A stretch of DNA of 64,000 nt from Bettongia penicillata ogilbyi (GCA_023548195.1 JAJHZJ010000221.1:4150499-4214498); one strand, 5' to 3'; shown: positions 50,101 through 61,744, counted from the first letter of the stretch. The notes: a model not told the origin generated them from the letters alone. Numbers and translations: made by a program.

Positions 50101-53100
50101 GTCATCTTTATTATATTAGCTCAGCCTACCCATGATCAACTGATATTTTTCCAATTATTTAGATCTGACTTAATTTGTGTGCAAAGTGTTTTGTAATTGT
50201 GTTCATATATTTCCCAGGTTTGTCTTGGCAAGTAGACTCTCAGTTTCCTCTTTTTATCCCTTCTTGCTGAATTTTGTTGATAATGTATAGAAATGCTAAT
50301 GATTTATATGGACTCTAGAATTCTCTAAGTATGCCATCAAATCACCTGCAAAGTGACAGTTTGGTTTCCTCATTGCCTAGTCTAATTCCTTCGATTTCTT
50401 TTCCTATTGCTAAAGCTAACCTGTCTAGTACAATATTGAATAAGAGCATGTTTTTTTCACCCCTGATCTTATTGGGAAGGCTTCTAGAAAGAATTCTACA
50501 GAGAATGCTCGCTGATGGATTTAGATAGATAGATATTACTCATCATTTTAAGGAAAGCTCCATTTATTCCTATACTGCCTAGTGTTTTTAATAAGAATAA
50601 GTGCTGTGATTGTCAAAAGCCTGCATCTCCTGGGATAATCATATGATTTCTGTTGGTTTTGTTATTGATATGACCAATTTTGACAAAATGGTTTTCCTAA
50701 TATTGAACTAGCCCTGAATTCCTTGTATAAATCCCACTTGGTCATACTGTATTATCTTCATGATAAACTGCTGTAATCTCTTTGCTAATATTTTATTTTA
50801 AAATTTGGCATCAATATTCATTAGGGAAATTGGTCTATAATTTTCTTTCTCTGTTGTAACTCTTCCTGGTTTAGGTATCAGCACCATATTTGTGTCATAA
50901 AAGGAATATGGTAGGATTCCTTCTTTGCCTATTTTTCCAAATAGTTTATTTAATATTGCAATTAATTGTTCTTTAAATCTTAGGGAGTTTACTGATAACT
51001 TGTTCAATTTATTTTTCGAAAATGGGTTTATTTTAAATGTTTTATTTCTTCTTCTGTTAATCTAGGTGATTTATATTTTTTAAATATTCATCTATGTCAC
51101 TTAGTCAGATTTATTGGCATAGTTAAGCAAATAGCTCCTAATTGTGGCTTTGATTTCCTCATCATTTTTGCTTTTGCTTTGTTTGAAATCAAGATTGCTA
51201 CTTCTGCTTTTTTTTTAGTTCATATTGAAGCATAATATATTCTGCTCCAACCTTTTGCCTTTACTCTGCGTGTGTGTCTCTCTGCCTCAGATGTGTTTCT
51301 CATAAACAACATATTGTAGGATTCTGGTTTTTAATCCATTCTCCTATTCACTTTAGTTTTATGGGAGAGTTCATCCCATTCATGTTCAGTTATGATTACC
51401 AACTGTATATTTCCCTCCAACCTACTTTTCCCCCTTAATACCTTTCTCTCTCCTTTCAATCTGTTCCTCCTTGCCAATGTTTTGCTTCTGACCACCGCCT
51501 TCCCCAATCTGTCCTCCCTTCTATCAGCCCCTCCCTCTCTTTTCTTTTCCCTTTCCCCTCCTAATTCCTTATAGGGTAAGATATATTTCTCTACCCAACT
51601 GAGTGTGTATGTTATTCCCTTCTTGAGCCAAATCCAATGAGAGTAAGGTTCAAACAAAGCTTACCTCCTCCCTTCTTTCTACTGTAATAGGTCTTTCATG
51701 CCTCTTTGTGTGATATAATTTACCCCATTCTGCCTCCCCCTTTCCTCTTCTCCCAGTACAATCCATTTTTTCACCCCTTAATTATTTTTTTAATCATTAC
51801 ATCAAAATCAACTTATATCCACAGCCTCTGTCTAAGCATACTCCCTCCAGCGGTCCTAAAAGAGATACAGTCCTTAAGAGTTACACATATCATCTTCCTG
51901 TGTAGGAATGTAAACAATTTAACCTTATTGAATACCATAGGTTGTTGTTTTAATATCCTGTTTACCTCTTTATGCTTCTCTTGATTTTTGTATTCAAAGA
52001 TCAAATTTTCTGTTTATCTCTGGTCTTTTCATCAGGAAAGTTTGAAAGTCCCCTATTTCATTCAATATCCATCTTTTCCCCTGAAAGATTTTACTCAATT
52101 TTGCTGGGTCGTTGATTCTTAGTTAAAATCCAAGCTCTTTTGCCTTTTATAATAGAATATTCCAAGCCCCCCTGATCCTTTAATGTAGAAGCTACTAAGT
52201 CCTGTGTAATCCTGACTGTGGCTCCTTGATATTTGAATTGCTTCTTTCTAGCTACTTGCAGTATTTTCTCCTTGACCTAGTAATTCTGGAATTTTACTAC
52301 AATATTCCTTGGAGTTTGGTATCTCTATCAGGCTATTGGTGGATTATTTCAATGATTATTTTATCCACTGGTTCTAGGATATTATGGTAGTTCTCTTTGA
52401 TAATTTCTTGAAAGATGCTGTCCAAGCTCTTTTTTTATCATAGCTTTCAGACAATTCAATAATTCTTAACTTATCTCTCCTGGATCTATTTTCTAGGTCA
52501 GTTGCTTTTCCAATGAGGTATTTTACATTTTCTTCTTTTTTGTGTTCTTTTGACTTTGTTTAACTGATCCTTGACATCTCATTAAGTCATTAGCTTCTGC
52601 TTGTCCAGTTCTAATTTGCAAGGAATTATTTTCTTCAGTTAACTTTGGTACTTCCTTTTCCATTTGGCCAATTCTACCTTTAAAGGAGTTGTTTTCTTCA
52701 GTGAATTTTTTTCCCATTTGGCCAATTCTAATTTTTAAAGAGTTATTTTCTCAGTCAATTTTTGTGCTTTCTTTTCCAAGCTGTTGATTCTTTTTTTATA
52801 ATTCCCTTGCATAACCCTCATTTCTTTTTCCAATTTTTCTTCTACCTCTATTACTTGATTTTTAAAATCCTTTTGGAGCTCTTCCAAGAGTACTTTTGGG
52901 GTTTGAGACTAATTCATATTCCCTTTTGAGGGCTTACATGTAGGCATTTTGACATTGCTATCCTCTTCTGAATTTGTATTTTGATCTTCCTTGTCTCCAT
53001 AGTAGTTTTCTATGATCAAGGCTCTTTTTCCTTTTTTGCTCATTTTAAAAAGTTGAGCTGTGTTCTGTGGGTACAAGGGGCACTGTCCCAAGCCTCACGC

Positions 53101-53590
53101 ACTGGGGGCAATGGGCCTGTTCATTGGCTTTTTGCACTGGGGCCTCTGGGTCTGATGGTTTGGACCACGAGCTGGGATGGCCTAGACTAGTCATGCCTGT
53201 TGCGCTCTGGGTTCCGTGCCTGGCAGTTTGCTGCTGAGCTGGGCTGGATGCTTCACAGCTGGTCTGCTGTGCCATTGACCTGCTGAGTCAGAACCACAGG
53301 GCTTCAGTTGCTCTTCTGTGCTTGTAACTAAGAGCCTCCTGCTGGCTTACCTGATCACCACATACACTGGGCTGTGCTTCCCTTTTACTCAAGAGACATA
53401 GACCTTTCCAGAAGTCCTTCTAAGTTAACTTAGGCTGAAAAATTGTTTCACTATGTCTTTTTATGAATTCTGTCACTTCTGAATTCTTTTAGAGGCTTGA
53501 TTTAACATTGTTTCTGAGGGAAATTGGGGAGAGTTCAGGCAACTTCCTGGCTTCACTCTGCCTTGTTTGCTCCACCCCATCACCCCCAGC
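50101..53590 (-). mobile_element. Degraded L1 LINE, 5' UTR to RT, internally deleted
   Basis: Reading leftwards: 5' UTR (53590-53044); ORF1 (53043 to about 51990); inter-ORF region (51985-51330) like the HAL1 3' UTR at 20600-21480; endonuclease piece (51330-51110: RNTSEAERHTRRVKAKGW, AEVAILIS); then, after loss of most of the endonuclease-RT linker, RT pieces ([30 protein letters not shown] at 50870-50800; QVGFI and FNIRK near 50740; then SGVK and a fragment of the ADD-containing block near 50370). Many stops and indels; no 3' UTR or tail on the left. Inactive. Confidence 0.82.
51990..53043 (-). pseudogene. L1 ORF1 protein pseudogene
   Basis: Start ATG at 53043-53041 gives MSKKGKRALIIENYYGDKED, a basic start like the HAL1 ORF1 at 19503. 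A frame change and stop follow near 52915. The coiled coil is clear at 52717-52523 (GKKFTEENNSFKGRIGQMEKE, VPKLTEENNSLQIRTGQ), with an internal heptad-block duplication (TEENNS twice). The RRM start is recognisable as DLENRSRRD near 52480, and the C-terminal part as ASSKKQF-like and RPEI...KFDL near 52260-51995. It has at least three frame breaks and is far more decayed than the 19503 copy. Confidence 0.78.
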
Positions 53591-54937
53591 TAGCTACTTT
53601 TTAGAAGGGCCAATAGATTAAACAAAGCTAGTTGGCTTTCCCAGGCCACAATATGGCATTTCACCATGAATGTTACTTTCCCCCTAGTTCCCAGGTTCAA
53701 ATCTTATCTAGAAGATGTATTGTTAATATGTAAAAATATGAAATTTACTCTTTATATCTTACTTAACATGATGTCCCCTTCCCCTCACCATTCATTAAAA
53801 GTATTTTACTCTCTCAGGCCTCTTCCATCAACACTCATAGATCAGACATTTAGTATGCTGGATCACATATGCCTAATATGAAATTAAAATGTGAAAGAAA
53901 TATAAACCTTCTCTGTCATGCCAGGTCCCTCCCAGAATTTTGGTGCAGATAAGACACACACCTGATGCCCATAAAGAAGAATGGATGAAGGGAGGTAGCA
54001 TTCACTCCTCCATCTCAGATTCATAGACTAAAGGAAAGCAAAGACAAGTCTATTTCCCTCATTCACTAGCCTACTGGCAAACAGGAATCAGAGGAGCATC
54101 TGGGCCTGAGCAGATGTTGCCCATGGCTGTGTTTCTCACTGCTCAACCCAGTTCCAGGATGCTCCAATATCTGTGATTGTGCTTTCCAGGCATGCTCTGA
54201 CCACCTTTGTCTGTAGCCCTGACACTGCCATTTCCCAGGCAGAAATAAAAAGTGGAGAAAAAGAGAGGATGAGAAGATAAAAGAAAACACAAAAACATAG
54301 AGAACATCCTTTTGTACTCTTTTACTGTGTAATAGTAAGGGAATCTGAAGATCTTCCCTGCTCCTTAATAGGCCCACATGACCTGCTCTGAGCTTTGTCC
54401 CAACCCACAGTCCAAGTCACATGGAGTCGATAGCGGAAGGATCTTGCTGAATGGGTGCAGCAGGAAGAGAAAATGAGGCGGAGCTGAGAGAGAGAGCAGG
54501 CAGAGCAGAGCAGTTAGCATGAGTGAGAGAGGGAGTGTTTTTGCCTAAGGGAGCTTGTTCTTCAGGGGAGGCCTGACAGAAGGAAAGCTTGGGGATGGCC
54601 ATGCTCCCTGCATTGATAATGTGTAGAGATTTCTTAGTTATTATGATGGATTTGGCTTTCTGATATCTGAACAAATATTTTGGTTTCATCTTTGAGAAAG
54701 AGTTTGTATTTTATGAATTTATATGCATGCATACCCATCGCAGCACTTTGGCATTACATATTGACTCTCATTCCTTTCACAAAAAAGAATCTCTATGAGT
54801 TCCAGAAAGGGAAGGGTTAGTTCTTTTCCTGAGCCAGGATCTCAGAATTTTGTTCTGCCTGTCTCTCTGTGAATCAGTTCCTTGTACTCTAAAGATCATG
54901 CCAGGATCTAGAAGGCAAGGAATATTCTTCTGGGCTA

Positions 54938-54940
<3 letters not shown>
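53591..54940. other. Repeat-poor 1.3-kb gap
   Basis: No repeat or gene recognised. Minus-strand frames at 54066-54377 and 54417-54689 contain hydrophobic runs but no signal of a family. Open question rather than a call. Confidence 0.4.

Positions 54941-54977
<37 letters not shown>
54941..54977 (+). repeat. (TG)n microsatellite
   Basis: Eighteen perfect TG units. Confidence 0.96.
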
Positions 54978-54979
<2 letters not shown>

Positions 54980-55184
54980 AGGAAAGAATTGTGCACTGGG
55001 CTGGGCTATAAACTGCCAAAGATCTTAGATAAATGGCCCACCAAAGGGCTGGTTACAATGATTCTATCCCAAGGTAATCAGCAGCTGAGTCCTCAACAAT
55101 TTCTGTTGCTTCCTTTCCTATGTCCTAGGGCAAGGCTGTGTCAGAGGTCATGCAATCCCAAAGGACTCTGACACATGCTAGTCT
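54978..55184. other. Gap without a gene
   Basis: Unassigned. Confidence 0.4.
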
Positions 55185-56250
55185 TTTTTGACATGGTTAC
55201 TTGACTAGAATATCAGAAGAAAACCATGGGCATGGTACATCGAAATTTAAGAAAGGTATTTAACAATCTCGTGATATCATCATGGGCAAATGGAAATAAA
55301 TGAATTAGATGAAAACACAGTTCAGAATTGACTGAAAAACTAGACCAAATGAGTGCTGATTATAGGGCCAATATCGCTGTCACTCTGGAGTGAGATCTGT
55401 AGAGTGAGTGTCATTCAACTCTACTTATCATGCAATTGTGTTTAACATTTTCATCAATGTCTCTGTTAAAGGTATAGAAAGGACATTTATTAAATTTGCA
55501 GATGACACAAAACTCTGAGGGATAGCTAAAAAAAATAAAGAATGACAGATTTGGGCCCAAAATTATTTTGACAAGCTGGAATGATGGGATCAAATATAAT
55601 CAAGTGAAATTCCATAGGCATAAAGGATGAATCTCAAAGCTTGCATTCTAAAACTCAGCTGCCCAACTACAAAATGGGGAAAGTAAAATAAACCACAGTT
55701 TGTGTGAAAAGTGCCTGAGGGTTTTCATGAACTGTGAACTCAGAATGTGTCAATAATGTGACATGGCAGCCAACAAAGATAATATGTTATCAATCAGATT
55801 TGTTCTCAGTCAGATTTGTAGTAATAGGTGCATAGTTTACAAATATAAGAGAGTGCCCATCTGCTAATCTGTCCTGGTCAGGCATACATTTGAGGCACTG
55901 TGCTAGTCAGGAGAGGACATTGACAAACTAGAGCAAGTCTGGAGACAGATGAACAGAATGTTGTGGGGATTGTTGGGCTGAATTGCACTGAAATGAAATG
56001 AAATGACTTTGAAGATGGCTTGAAAGAATTGGCATGTTTAGCTTGGAGAAGAGAAATCTTTGTATACCCAAGAAAATTATCCATCAGATATGTAAGGTGG
56101 TGCCATAAGCCAGAAAGATTTGACTTACTGTACTCATCCCCAGAATCCAAAAACAGGACCAGTGAGTGGAAGTTATAGGTAGGCAGACCTTGGGTCAATA
56201 TGAGGAAAAAATGTCTTAATCCTAGTTATTAGAGTTAAAGTGGAATGGAA
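55185..56250 (+). mobile_element. L3/CR1 LINE, ORF2 3' half, left part
   Basis: AAATTTGCAGATGACACAAA (55493-55512) encodes KFADDTK, the RT catalytic block with the two Asp. Downstream blocks in L3 order: AATGTGACATGGCAGCCAAC, GAGGACATTGACAAACTAGA, GAGCAAGTCTGGAGACAGAT, GGCATGTTTAGCTTGGAGAA, AGTGAGTGGAAGTTATAGGT, AGTTAAAGTGGAATGGAATG. Indels break every frame. It continues at 56665 past an insert. Confidence 0.82.
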
Positions 56251-56254
56251 TGCC

Positions 56255-56662
56255 TTCTTCCCTTCCGTCTTTTTTTAGAGCTCTCCATCATGCCTTACCT
56301 GCCTCCTGCCTCTGGAATTTACTTCAGGAAAGTCCCTTCAGGACTTTCTCACCCTTTTTCCCCTCACACCTCACTCCTCCCACCATACTGGCTCACTTCT
56401 CCCATTAGCGAGTTTCTTCCAGATGACCTCCATTTTGGGATATTTCATCTCCCTCACAGATATGCTTTTGACTTTCTTCAAACTTCAAATTTCATCATCA
56501 TATCCCTTGCAAGTACCATTTTCTCTCCTCTCTCCTCTCCTCCCAGTTTTTGAGTTCCTTTTTATGTGCTGGCTTCCTGCCTCTCCCCCCGCCACCCCAC
56601 TAGAATAAAAACTTCTTGAGCTTTCTTTTTACTTGTATTTACATTCCTGGCCTGCCTGCCTC
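56255..56662 (+). mobile_element. L2-like 3' sequence inserted in the L3 element
   Basis: ATGCCTTACCTGCCTCCTGC, CTCTGGAATTTACTTCAGG, then an L2-type end AGAATAAAAACTTCTTGAGC, TTTACTTGTATTTACATTCC, GGCCTGCCTG. It separates two collinear L3 blocks. Confidence 0.55.
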
Positions 56663-56664
56663 AG

Positions 56665-56770
56665 GATATAGTGAAATGCCCATAATTGGAGGTTTTCAAA
56701 TTGTAGCTACTCCAAAATGTTGTAAAGGACATTCATGATTTGTGCCCATCCTATATGTCTCTAATCCTGC
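56665..56770 (+). mobile_element. L3/CR1 LINE, 3' UTR, right part
   Basis: GTGAAATGCCCATAATTGGA, GGTTTTCAAATTGTAGCTAC, AAAATGTTGTAAAGGACATT corresponds to the L3 block after GGAATGGGCTGCC. Confidence 0.62.
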
Positions 56771-56959
56771 TCCTTCATGAGACTATCCCAGACTTGGCTC
56801 CTCTATCGTCTATTACTGTAATCACTTAGAAATCTCTACTACTATGGTGTGTTGTTAATTTTTTTGTCCTTTGGGATTACATGTTCTTATTCATGTTTGG
56901 TTCATATTTCCCATTAGATTTTTAAGTAGAACCATATTTTCTACTCTTCTTAAACATTT

Positions 56960-57275
56960 TGCTCTTTGTATATAAAGATGATACTACTGACCACTTCCAA
57001 CTGCTCTTGTGAAACCTTTCATAGCCTACTAAAAGAGAGAAGAAGGCATCTCTTGCTCTTCTTTGAAAAAGTGAGGAACTATGGGTGTAGAACAGAGATG
57101 CCAGACTTTGTCAACATAGTGGTTGGTGTTGCTGAACTGTTGTTTTTTTCCTTGTTCTTCATTACAAGGGATTGCTCTCTGGCAGGAGATAGGAGGATGG
57201 ATACATTGGCAAATGTAGGTTACAGTGGAAAAATAAAAGATAGCAATAAAAAATTTTTAAAAGAAATCCTTTGTA
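56960..57275 (+). repeat. Dispersed marsupial repeat, unclassified 3' end
   Basis: GCTCTTCTTTGAAAAAGTGA, GGAACTATGGGTGTAGAACA, CATTACAAGGGATTGCTCTC, AAATGTAGGTTACAGTGG, AGATAGCAATAAAAAATTTT. The pattern is recalled from marsupial genomes; its class is uncertain. Confidence 0.45.
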
Positions 57276-57329
57276 CTTGGTAAAATCCTCCTCACAAATG
57301 CTACTGAGTGATTGACTTAAGATCATGTA

Positions 57330-57440
57330 TCAAAGAATTAGAGTGCAAAGGATTTTAGAGATCATTTAGTCTAACCCCTTAATTTTACAGAGGAGGAAAC
57401 TCAAACCCATTGAGGTGTAGTGGCAAGCCTGAGCTGTGCT
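57330..57440 (-). repeat. MIR/Ther-type SINE fragment
   Basis: GGATTTTAGAGATCATTTAG, TCTAACCCCTTAATTTTACA, GAGGAGGAAACTCAAACCC. Confidence 0.6.
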
Positions 57441-57704
57441 TTGCCTGATTTTGATTACAAGGAATGAGATGTCCCTCCCAAGATAAACTCCTCATTTCTA
57501 CTCTCAACAGCATGCTGTTAACTCAAACATTGAGGGAAGCCACATTCCTCTACCTGTCTCTCTGACCGGAGGGCCAGAGGGCAGAATATCAAGCTCTTTC
57601 TAATACCTTCCTTTATGGAGGGCGGAGACTAGCCTCTCAGCTCCTCCACTTTGTATTTCTGACTTGCCTGGTTTCCACTCTATGGAATAAGATGTTCTGG
57701 GTAT
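57441..57704. other. Gap without a gene
   Basis: Unassigned. Confidence 0.4.
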
Positions 57705-57848
57705 CCCCTCATTCTTCCGAATTTTCTGCTTCCTTTTGGGTTTTGTGCTTCCCCCATTAGATTACAAACTACTTTTTTCAATAATTATATCCCTACCACT
57801 TAGCACAGTATCTGACACATAGTAGGTACTCAGTAAATGCTTATTGAA
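57705..57848 (+). mobile_element. L2 LINE, 3' UTR end
   Basis: CCCATTAGATTACAAACTAC, CTACCACTTAGCACAGTATC, TGACACATAGTAGGTACTCA, GTAAATGCTTATTGAATT. Confidence 0.8.
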
Positions 57849-57851
57849 TTA

Positions 57852-57948
57852 GACTGGATAGAGGTAGTAAGTGATAGAACAAGGATTCAAACCCAGGTCT
57901 TTGAACTCCAAATCCAACATTCTTTCCACTCTGCCATATGGCTGCTTC
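57852..57948 (-). repeat. MIR-type SINE, head half
   Basis: GGTAGTAAGTGATAGAACAA, GGATTCAAACCCAGGTCTTT, CTTTCCACTCTGCCATATGG. Confidence 0.7.
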
Positions 57949-59102
57949 TCATATCTACAAAAGATTGTTTCTTTCCTTCTAGTTTCTGCCATAAACACTG
58001 TCCAATTTGTCAGTACAACCTCTGACTCACCCTTTCCCCTCAATGAATTCTTAAAATAAATGCAATTACATCTAGTCATAGTTTTCATACTTGTTTATTT
58101 TCTTTCTCTTACTTGGTTGCCAACTCCTTAAGGACTTCCAGGATCATACCAATCCTTCATTACCTACTCCCCAGCAATGAGAAAGTGCTATAGATATTGG
58201 AATAGCTAAATACATTGTTGGTGGGTTACTGACTTTGCCTTTGGGCAAATAGATACCTATGCAGAGCCTGTTCTGAATCATAAATGGTATCAATACTATT
58301 GCCAAACATAGCATGAGTTTAGCTGAGATTTGTGTATTAACTAGTAGAAACAGGCCTCCATTTTCTGATAAATAGTGTAAAGGCTAGACTTCTGGACCTT
58401 GCCATGAATCTGATCTATTATTGCCTTGAGTCAATTTCCTATCAGGAGCCCAAGTTGCAACTGTATTAAAAGACTGATTTTTAGGGAGTGCCTGGTGAAT
58501 ATCTGTTCCTGTAGGATGGGTGTCAGCAAAAAATTACCAGAAGTCCTTTGGAACATGGTGAGTAATACCAGTGAGAGAGAATCATTTTCTGTAGAAGACA
58601 TGGGATAAGCATTACATCAGTAGATGAAGACTTTAGAAAACTTATGCAAAGGATGGGCAGTGGAGGCAAGCGAGGAAAGGGTGGTGCAATGAAACAGTAA
58701 TAAATCCAAGAAAGAGGATCACAGAATGATAGATTTAGAACTGTAGTCTCTAAGGAGGGGCTCTGGCACCCTGGAAGACCATGCTATGACCTCAGGGTAA
58801 CTATGGCATGACCCCACTTTGTAGTTGATCTACTGGTGAGAAGGCTGGAAAGATGAATCACCTTCCACTTTTCCCACCAAAACCACTCTGGGGCTGGTGT
58901 CTAAGGCAGCCACCCACTTCTGTCCAACACTATGCCCATGAACATCTTCTTACCACTGTGCAAGCTCTCAAATTCTCTCCCCACCAACTTCTGCCCCAGG
59001 GGTCAGCTCTTCAGGACAGTTGGGATCTGACCTTGACTCTTAGAGAATGGGCTATTCGCTCTGGGATAATGATCAGTGAGTAAGACCTCTGTCCCTATTC
59101 TT
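57949..59102. other. Repeat-poor 1.1-kb gap
   Basis: A faint L2-like end may lie at 58085-58200 (TTGCCAACTCCTTAAGGACT). Nothing else is recognised. Frames at 58426-58608 and 58853-59083 are unsupported. Confidence 0.35.
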
Positions 59103-59228
59103 TTTAAAGAAAAAAAATTTTTTAATCTTTTATTTTTTCCCCCAATTGCATGTAAAACCAATATGTAACGTTTATTTTTCTAAAAATTTGAGTTCCAAAT
59201 TATCTTCCACTTTTGTCCTCCCCACTCT
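59103..59228 (-). mobile_element. L1 3' UTR end, truncated
   Basis: CCCAATTGCATGTAAAACCA, ATATGTAACGTTTATTTTTC, TTGAGTTCCAAATTATCTTC is the reversed L1 terminus. Only about 125 bp inserted. Confidence 0.72.
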
Positions 59229-59229
59229 T

Positions 59230-59325
59230 AAGTTTCTCTGTCTCTGTCTCTCTGTCTCTGTCTCTGTGTGTTTCTGTCTGTCTGTCTGTCTCTCTCTCTC
59301 ACTCTCTCTCTCTCTTTTTCTTTTG
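59230..59325 (+). repeat. (TCTG)n / (TC)n microsatellite
   Basis: CTCTGTCTCTGTC units pass into pure TC repeats. Confidence 0.95.
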
Positions 59326-59449
59326 ACCAAGACAGAATGAGTTATTCAGGATAAGCAGGCATGGATAGATTTAAATTCACCTTGTAGATTTCATTACATT
59401 AGCTTTCCTTTAAACCCACCCCATTTAAACTTACCTATTTTTGCCAAGG

Positions 59450-59890
59450 GTACCACCATCCATCTACCCAAACCTCTCTGTGTCATGCTTGACACCTCAC
59501 GTAGCCATAGTTGCCAAATCTTGTCACTTCTATGCCCACAACTTCTCTCAAATGCATCCCTTTCTTTCCACTTGCACACTCTCATCCAGGTCCTCATTAT
59601 CTCTCCCCCAGACTGTTGTCCTAGTTTCCTATTTAGCCTCCCTGCCTCAAGTCATTCCAATTGTTTTTCCACATACCTGCCAAAGGGATTTCCCTAATGT
59701 TTTGAAGTGACTAAGACACTCCTTTATTCAATAAACTCACATGGTTCCCTATCACCTCTGGGATCACATCACCTCATGTGGCCTTTCACATGCTGGACCT
59801 GAGCTCACTTTCTAGACTTTTCCTTTACTTTTCCTCCCTTCTTGCATTCCTTAGTTCAGCTAAACTGGTCTTCCTGCTGTTTTTCACATT
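59450..59890 (+). mobile_element. L2 LINE, end of ORF2 and 3' region
   Basis: TTGCCAAATCTTGTCACTTC, ACTCTCATCCAGGTCCTCAT, TATCTCTCCCCCAGACTGTT, CTCCCTGCCTCAAGTCATTC, ACATACCTGCCAAAGGGATT, CACATGGTTCCCTATCACCT follow L2 order. Frames are broken. Confidence 0.75.
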
Positions 59891-60111
59891 CATACAAAAA
59901 AAATAAAAACAGAACTAAAATACACAAAGATGAAAAGGAAATTAAGATACTGCCCATGAGGCAGAATTATGTAAAGAAAGACACATGAATTTACAGTGAA
60001 AACTTTCTGCTCTGTTGAAATGAGAGACAATTCACTTTTGTTATTGTTTTTACGTTGTGTGTGGTGACTGTCTGTACACAGAGAAATGTGATTCCTGATG
60101 AGGCATCTAGG

Positions 60112-60335
60112 TGATGCGCTGTTGAGTCATTTCAGACTCTTCATGACCTCATTTGGGGTTTTCTTGGCAAAGGGACTGGTCTGCCATTTCCTTCTCCAAC
60201 TCCTTTTACAGATGAAGAACTGAGGCAAACACAGTTAAGTGACTTGCCTGGATCACAGAGCTACTCAATGTCTGAAACCAGATTTGAACTCAGGAGGATG
60301 TCTTCCTGACTTCAGGCTGGACATTTTATATGCTA
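60112..60335 (-). repeat. tRNA-derived marsupial SINE, left arm of an inverted pair
   Basis: GCGCTGTTGAGTCATTTCAG, GGGGTTTTCTTGGCAAAGGG, CTGCCATTTCCTTCTCCAAC, TGACTTGCCTGGATCACAG, head at the right end (TATGCTATGCAAGGTGGC). Confidence 0.85.
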
Positions 60336-60338
60336 TGC

Positions 60339-60580
60339 AAGGTGGCATAATGGATAGAGCATTGGACTTGGAATCAGGAAAACTCATCCTGAGACACTGA
60401 CTAGCTGTGTGACCTTGGGTAAGTCATTTAACCCTGTTTGCCTTGTAAAATGAGCTGGAGAAGGAAATGGCAAATCTCTCCAATATTTCTGCCAAAAACA
60501 AAACAAAATAAGTCAAAAAACCCAGACAAACAAACCCAAAAGAAGTCATGGAGAGTCGGACAAGACTGAAACACAACTTA
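60339..60580 (+). repeat. tRNA-derived marsupial SINE, right arm of an inverted pair
   Basis: Head AAGGTGGCATAATGGATAGA, CACTGACTAGCTGTGTGACC, GAGCTGGAGAAGGAAATGGC, ATGGAGAGTCGGACAAGACT, ACACAACTTATC. The heads of the two copies meet at 60335-60345, so the pair is a near-continuous inverted repeat of about 220 bp per arm. Confidence 0.87.
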
Positions 60581-60589
60581 TCAATAAAG

Positions 60590-60820
60590 GTGATACTGTG
60601 GAGACAATGTTAGACCTGAATTTAGGAAGACTTGAATTCATATCCACCCTCAGACACTCAAGAACTGTGGGAACCTGGGCAAGTCATACAACCTTTGCTT
60701 ACCTCAACTTCCTCATCTGAAAAAAGGATAATAATATTACTTACCTCCTAGGGTTGATACAATGATAAAATAAGGTAATATTTGTAAAGAGTCATATAAA
60801 TGTTAACTATTGTTATATTC
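60590..60820 (+). repeat. MIR-type CORE-SINE
   Basis: AGACCTGAATTTAGGAAGAC, CCTGGGCAAGTCATACAACC, AAAGGATAATAATATTACTT, TATTTGTAAAGAGTCATATA. Confidence 0.8.
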
Positions 60821-61069
60821 ATTGACTCATTAACATTTAATTGCTTTGTATCCTTCAAAAAAAGTGTCTTTAAAAAAAATTCTTTGGTTAGTTACCAAAT
60901 TGATCAAATTAACTGAAGAATTGCTCACAAATAATTATTATTTATAAATTTTCTCTAACGCCCAGGATATATACAGGCATTTTTCTAAAATAATGAAACT
61001 TCATTACCTACATTGCTCTCAAAATCAAAAAGAGTTTTAAAGTCATTAATTCATAAAATGTTTTTGAAT

Positions 61070-61283
61070 TTTAAATATTCTTTACCTCTCTAATCTTGTT
61101 TTATATTTATCTTAGCTAGGTGCTATTATTATCTTTATTTTACAGATGGGGAAACTGATACAGACAAAGTTCATGGGACTTGCCCAGGATCACATAGCTA
61201 CTGAATGTCTGAGGTTGAATTTGAACTCAGATCTTCCTGACTCCCAGTCCAATATTCTATCTATTGTACCACCAGTTGCCTCA
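61070..61283 (-). repeat. MIR-type CORE-SINE
   Basis: GCTAGGTGCTATTATTATCT, TTATTTTACAGATGGGGAAA, ACTTGCCCAGGATCACATAG, GAATTTGAACTCAGATCTTC, TATTGTACCACCAGTTGCC. Confidence 0.83.
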
Positions 61284-61494
61284 CCAAAGCTTTTCAGTAG
61301 AGGTCAGACGTCTTTGTGTAGTAATATTCACTATGTACAATTTTAATTTCTATTTTGCATGGGCTTTAAATGCATATAATATGTTAGTATAGCAGTACAT
61401 TTATATAATCTATGTCAAACAAATATCAATTTTTGCTGTTTTGAGTTATTTCAGAATTGTTCAATAATTTTTTACTAGCAGAAATAAATGATCA

Positions 61495-61673
61495 AAAAAC
61501 CTAGAACTGATAGGGATACTAAAGATCATCAGGTCCAACCTCCTTATTTTTTCAAATGAGGAAACTGAGACCTAGAGAGAAAAATGAACTTGTCCAAGGT
61601 CACAGAAGTAGAAGTTGGAAGAGACAGGATTTGCACTGAGTACATCTGACTCCAAGTCCAGGATTCTGCCCCG
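61495..61673 (-). repeat. MIR/Ther-type SINE
   Basis: CTAGAACTGATAGGGATACT, AAAGATCATCAGGTCCAACC, TGAGGAAACTGAGACCTAGA, CTTGTCCAAGGTCACAGAAG. Confidence 0.75.
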
Positions 61674-61744
61674 AAGTGATGCTTTAGGTGCTTTAAAATG
61701 GGCAAGATTTTGATAGTCAAAGTTAGAAGGGGAAAGTATTCTTT

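Noticed and set aside
50798..51007. Active L1 reverse transcriptase
   Set aside because: The motifs are recognisable but frames are broken many times and most of the endonuclease-RT linker is missing.
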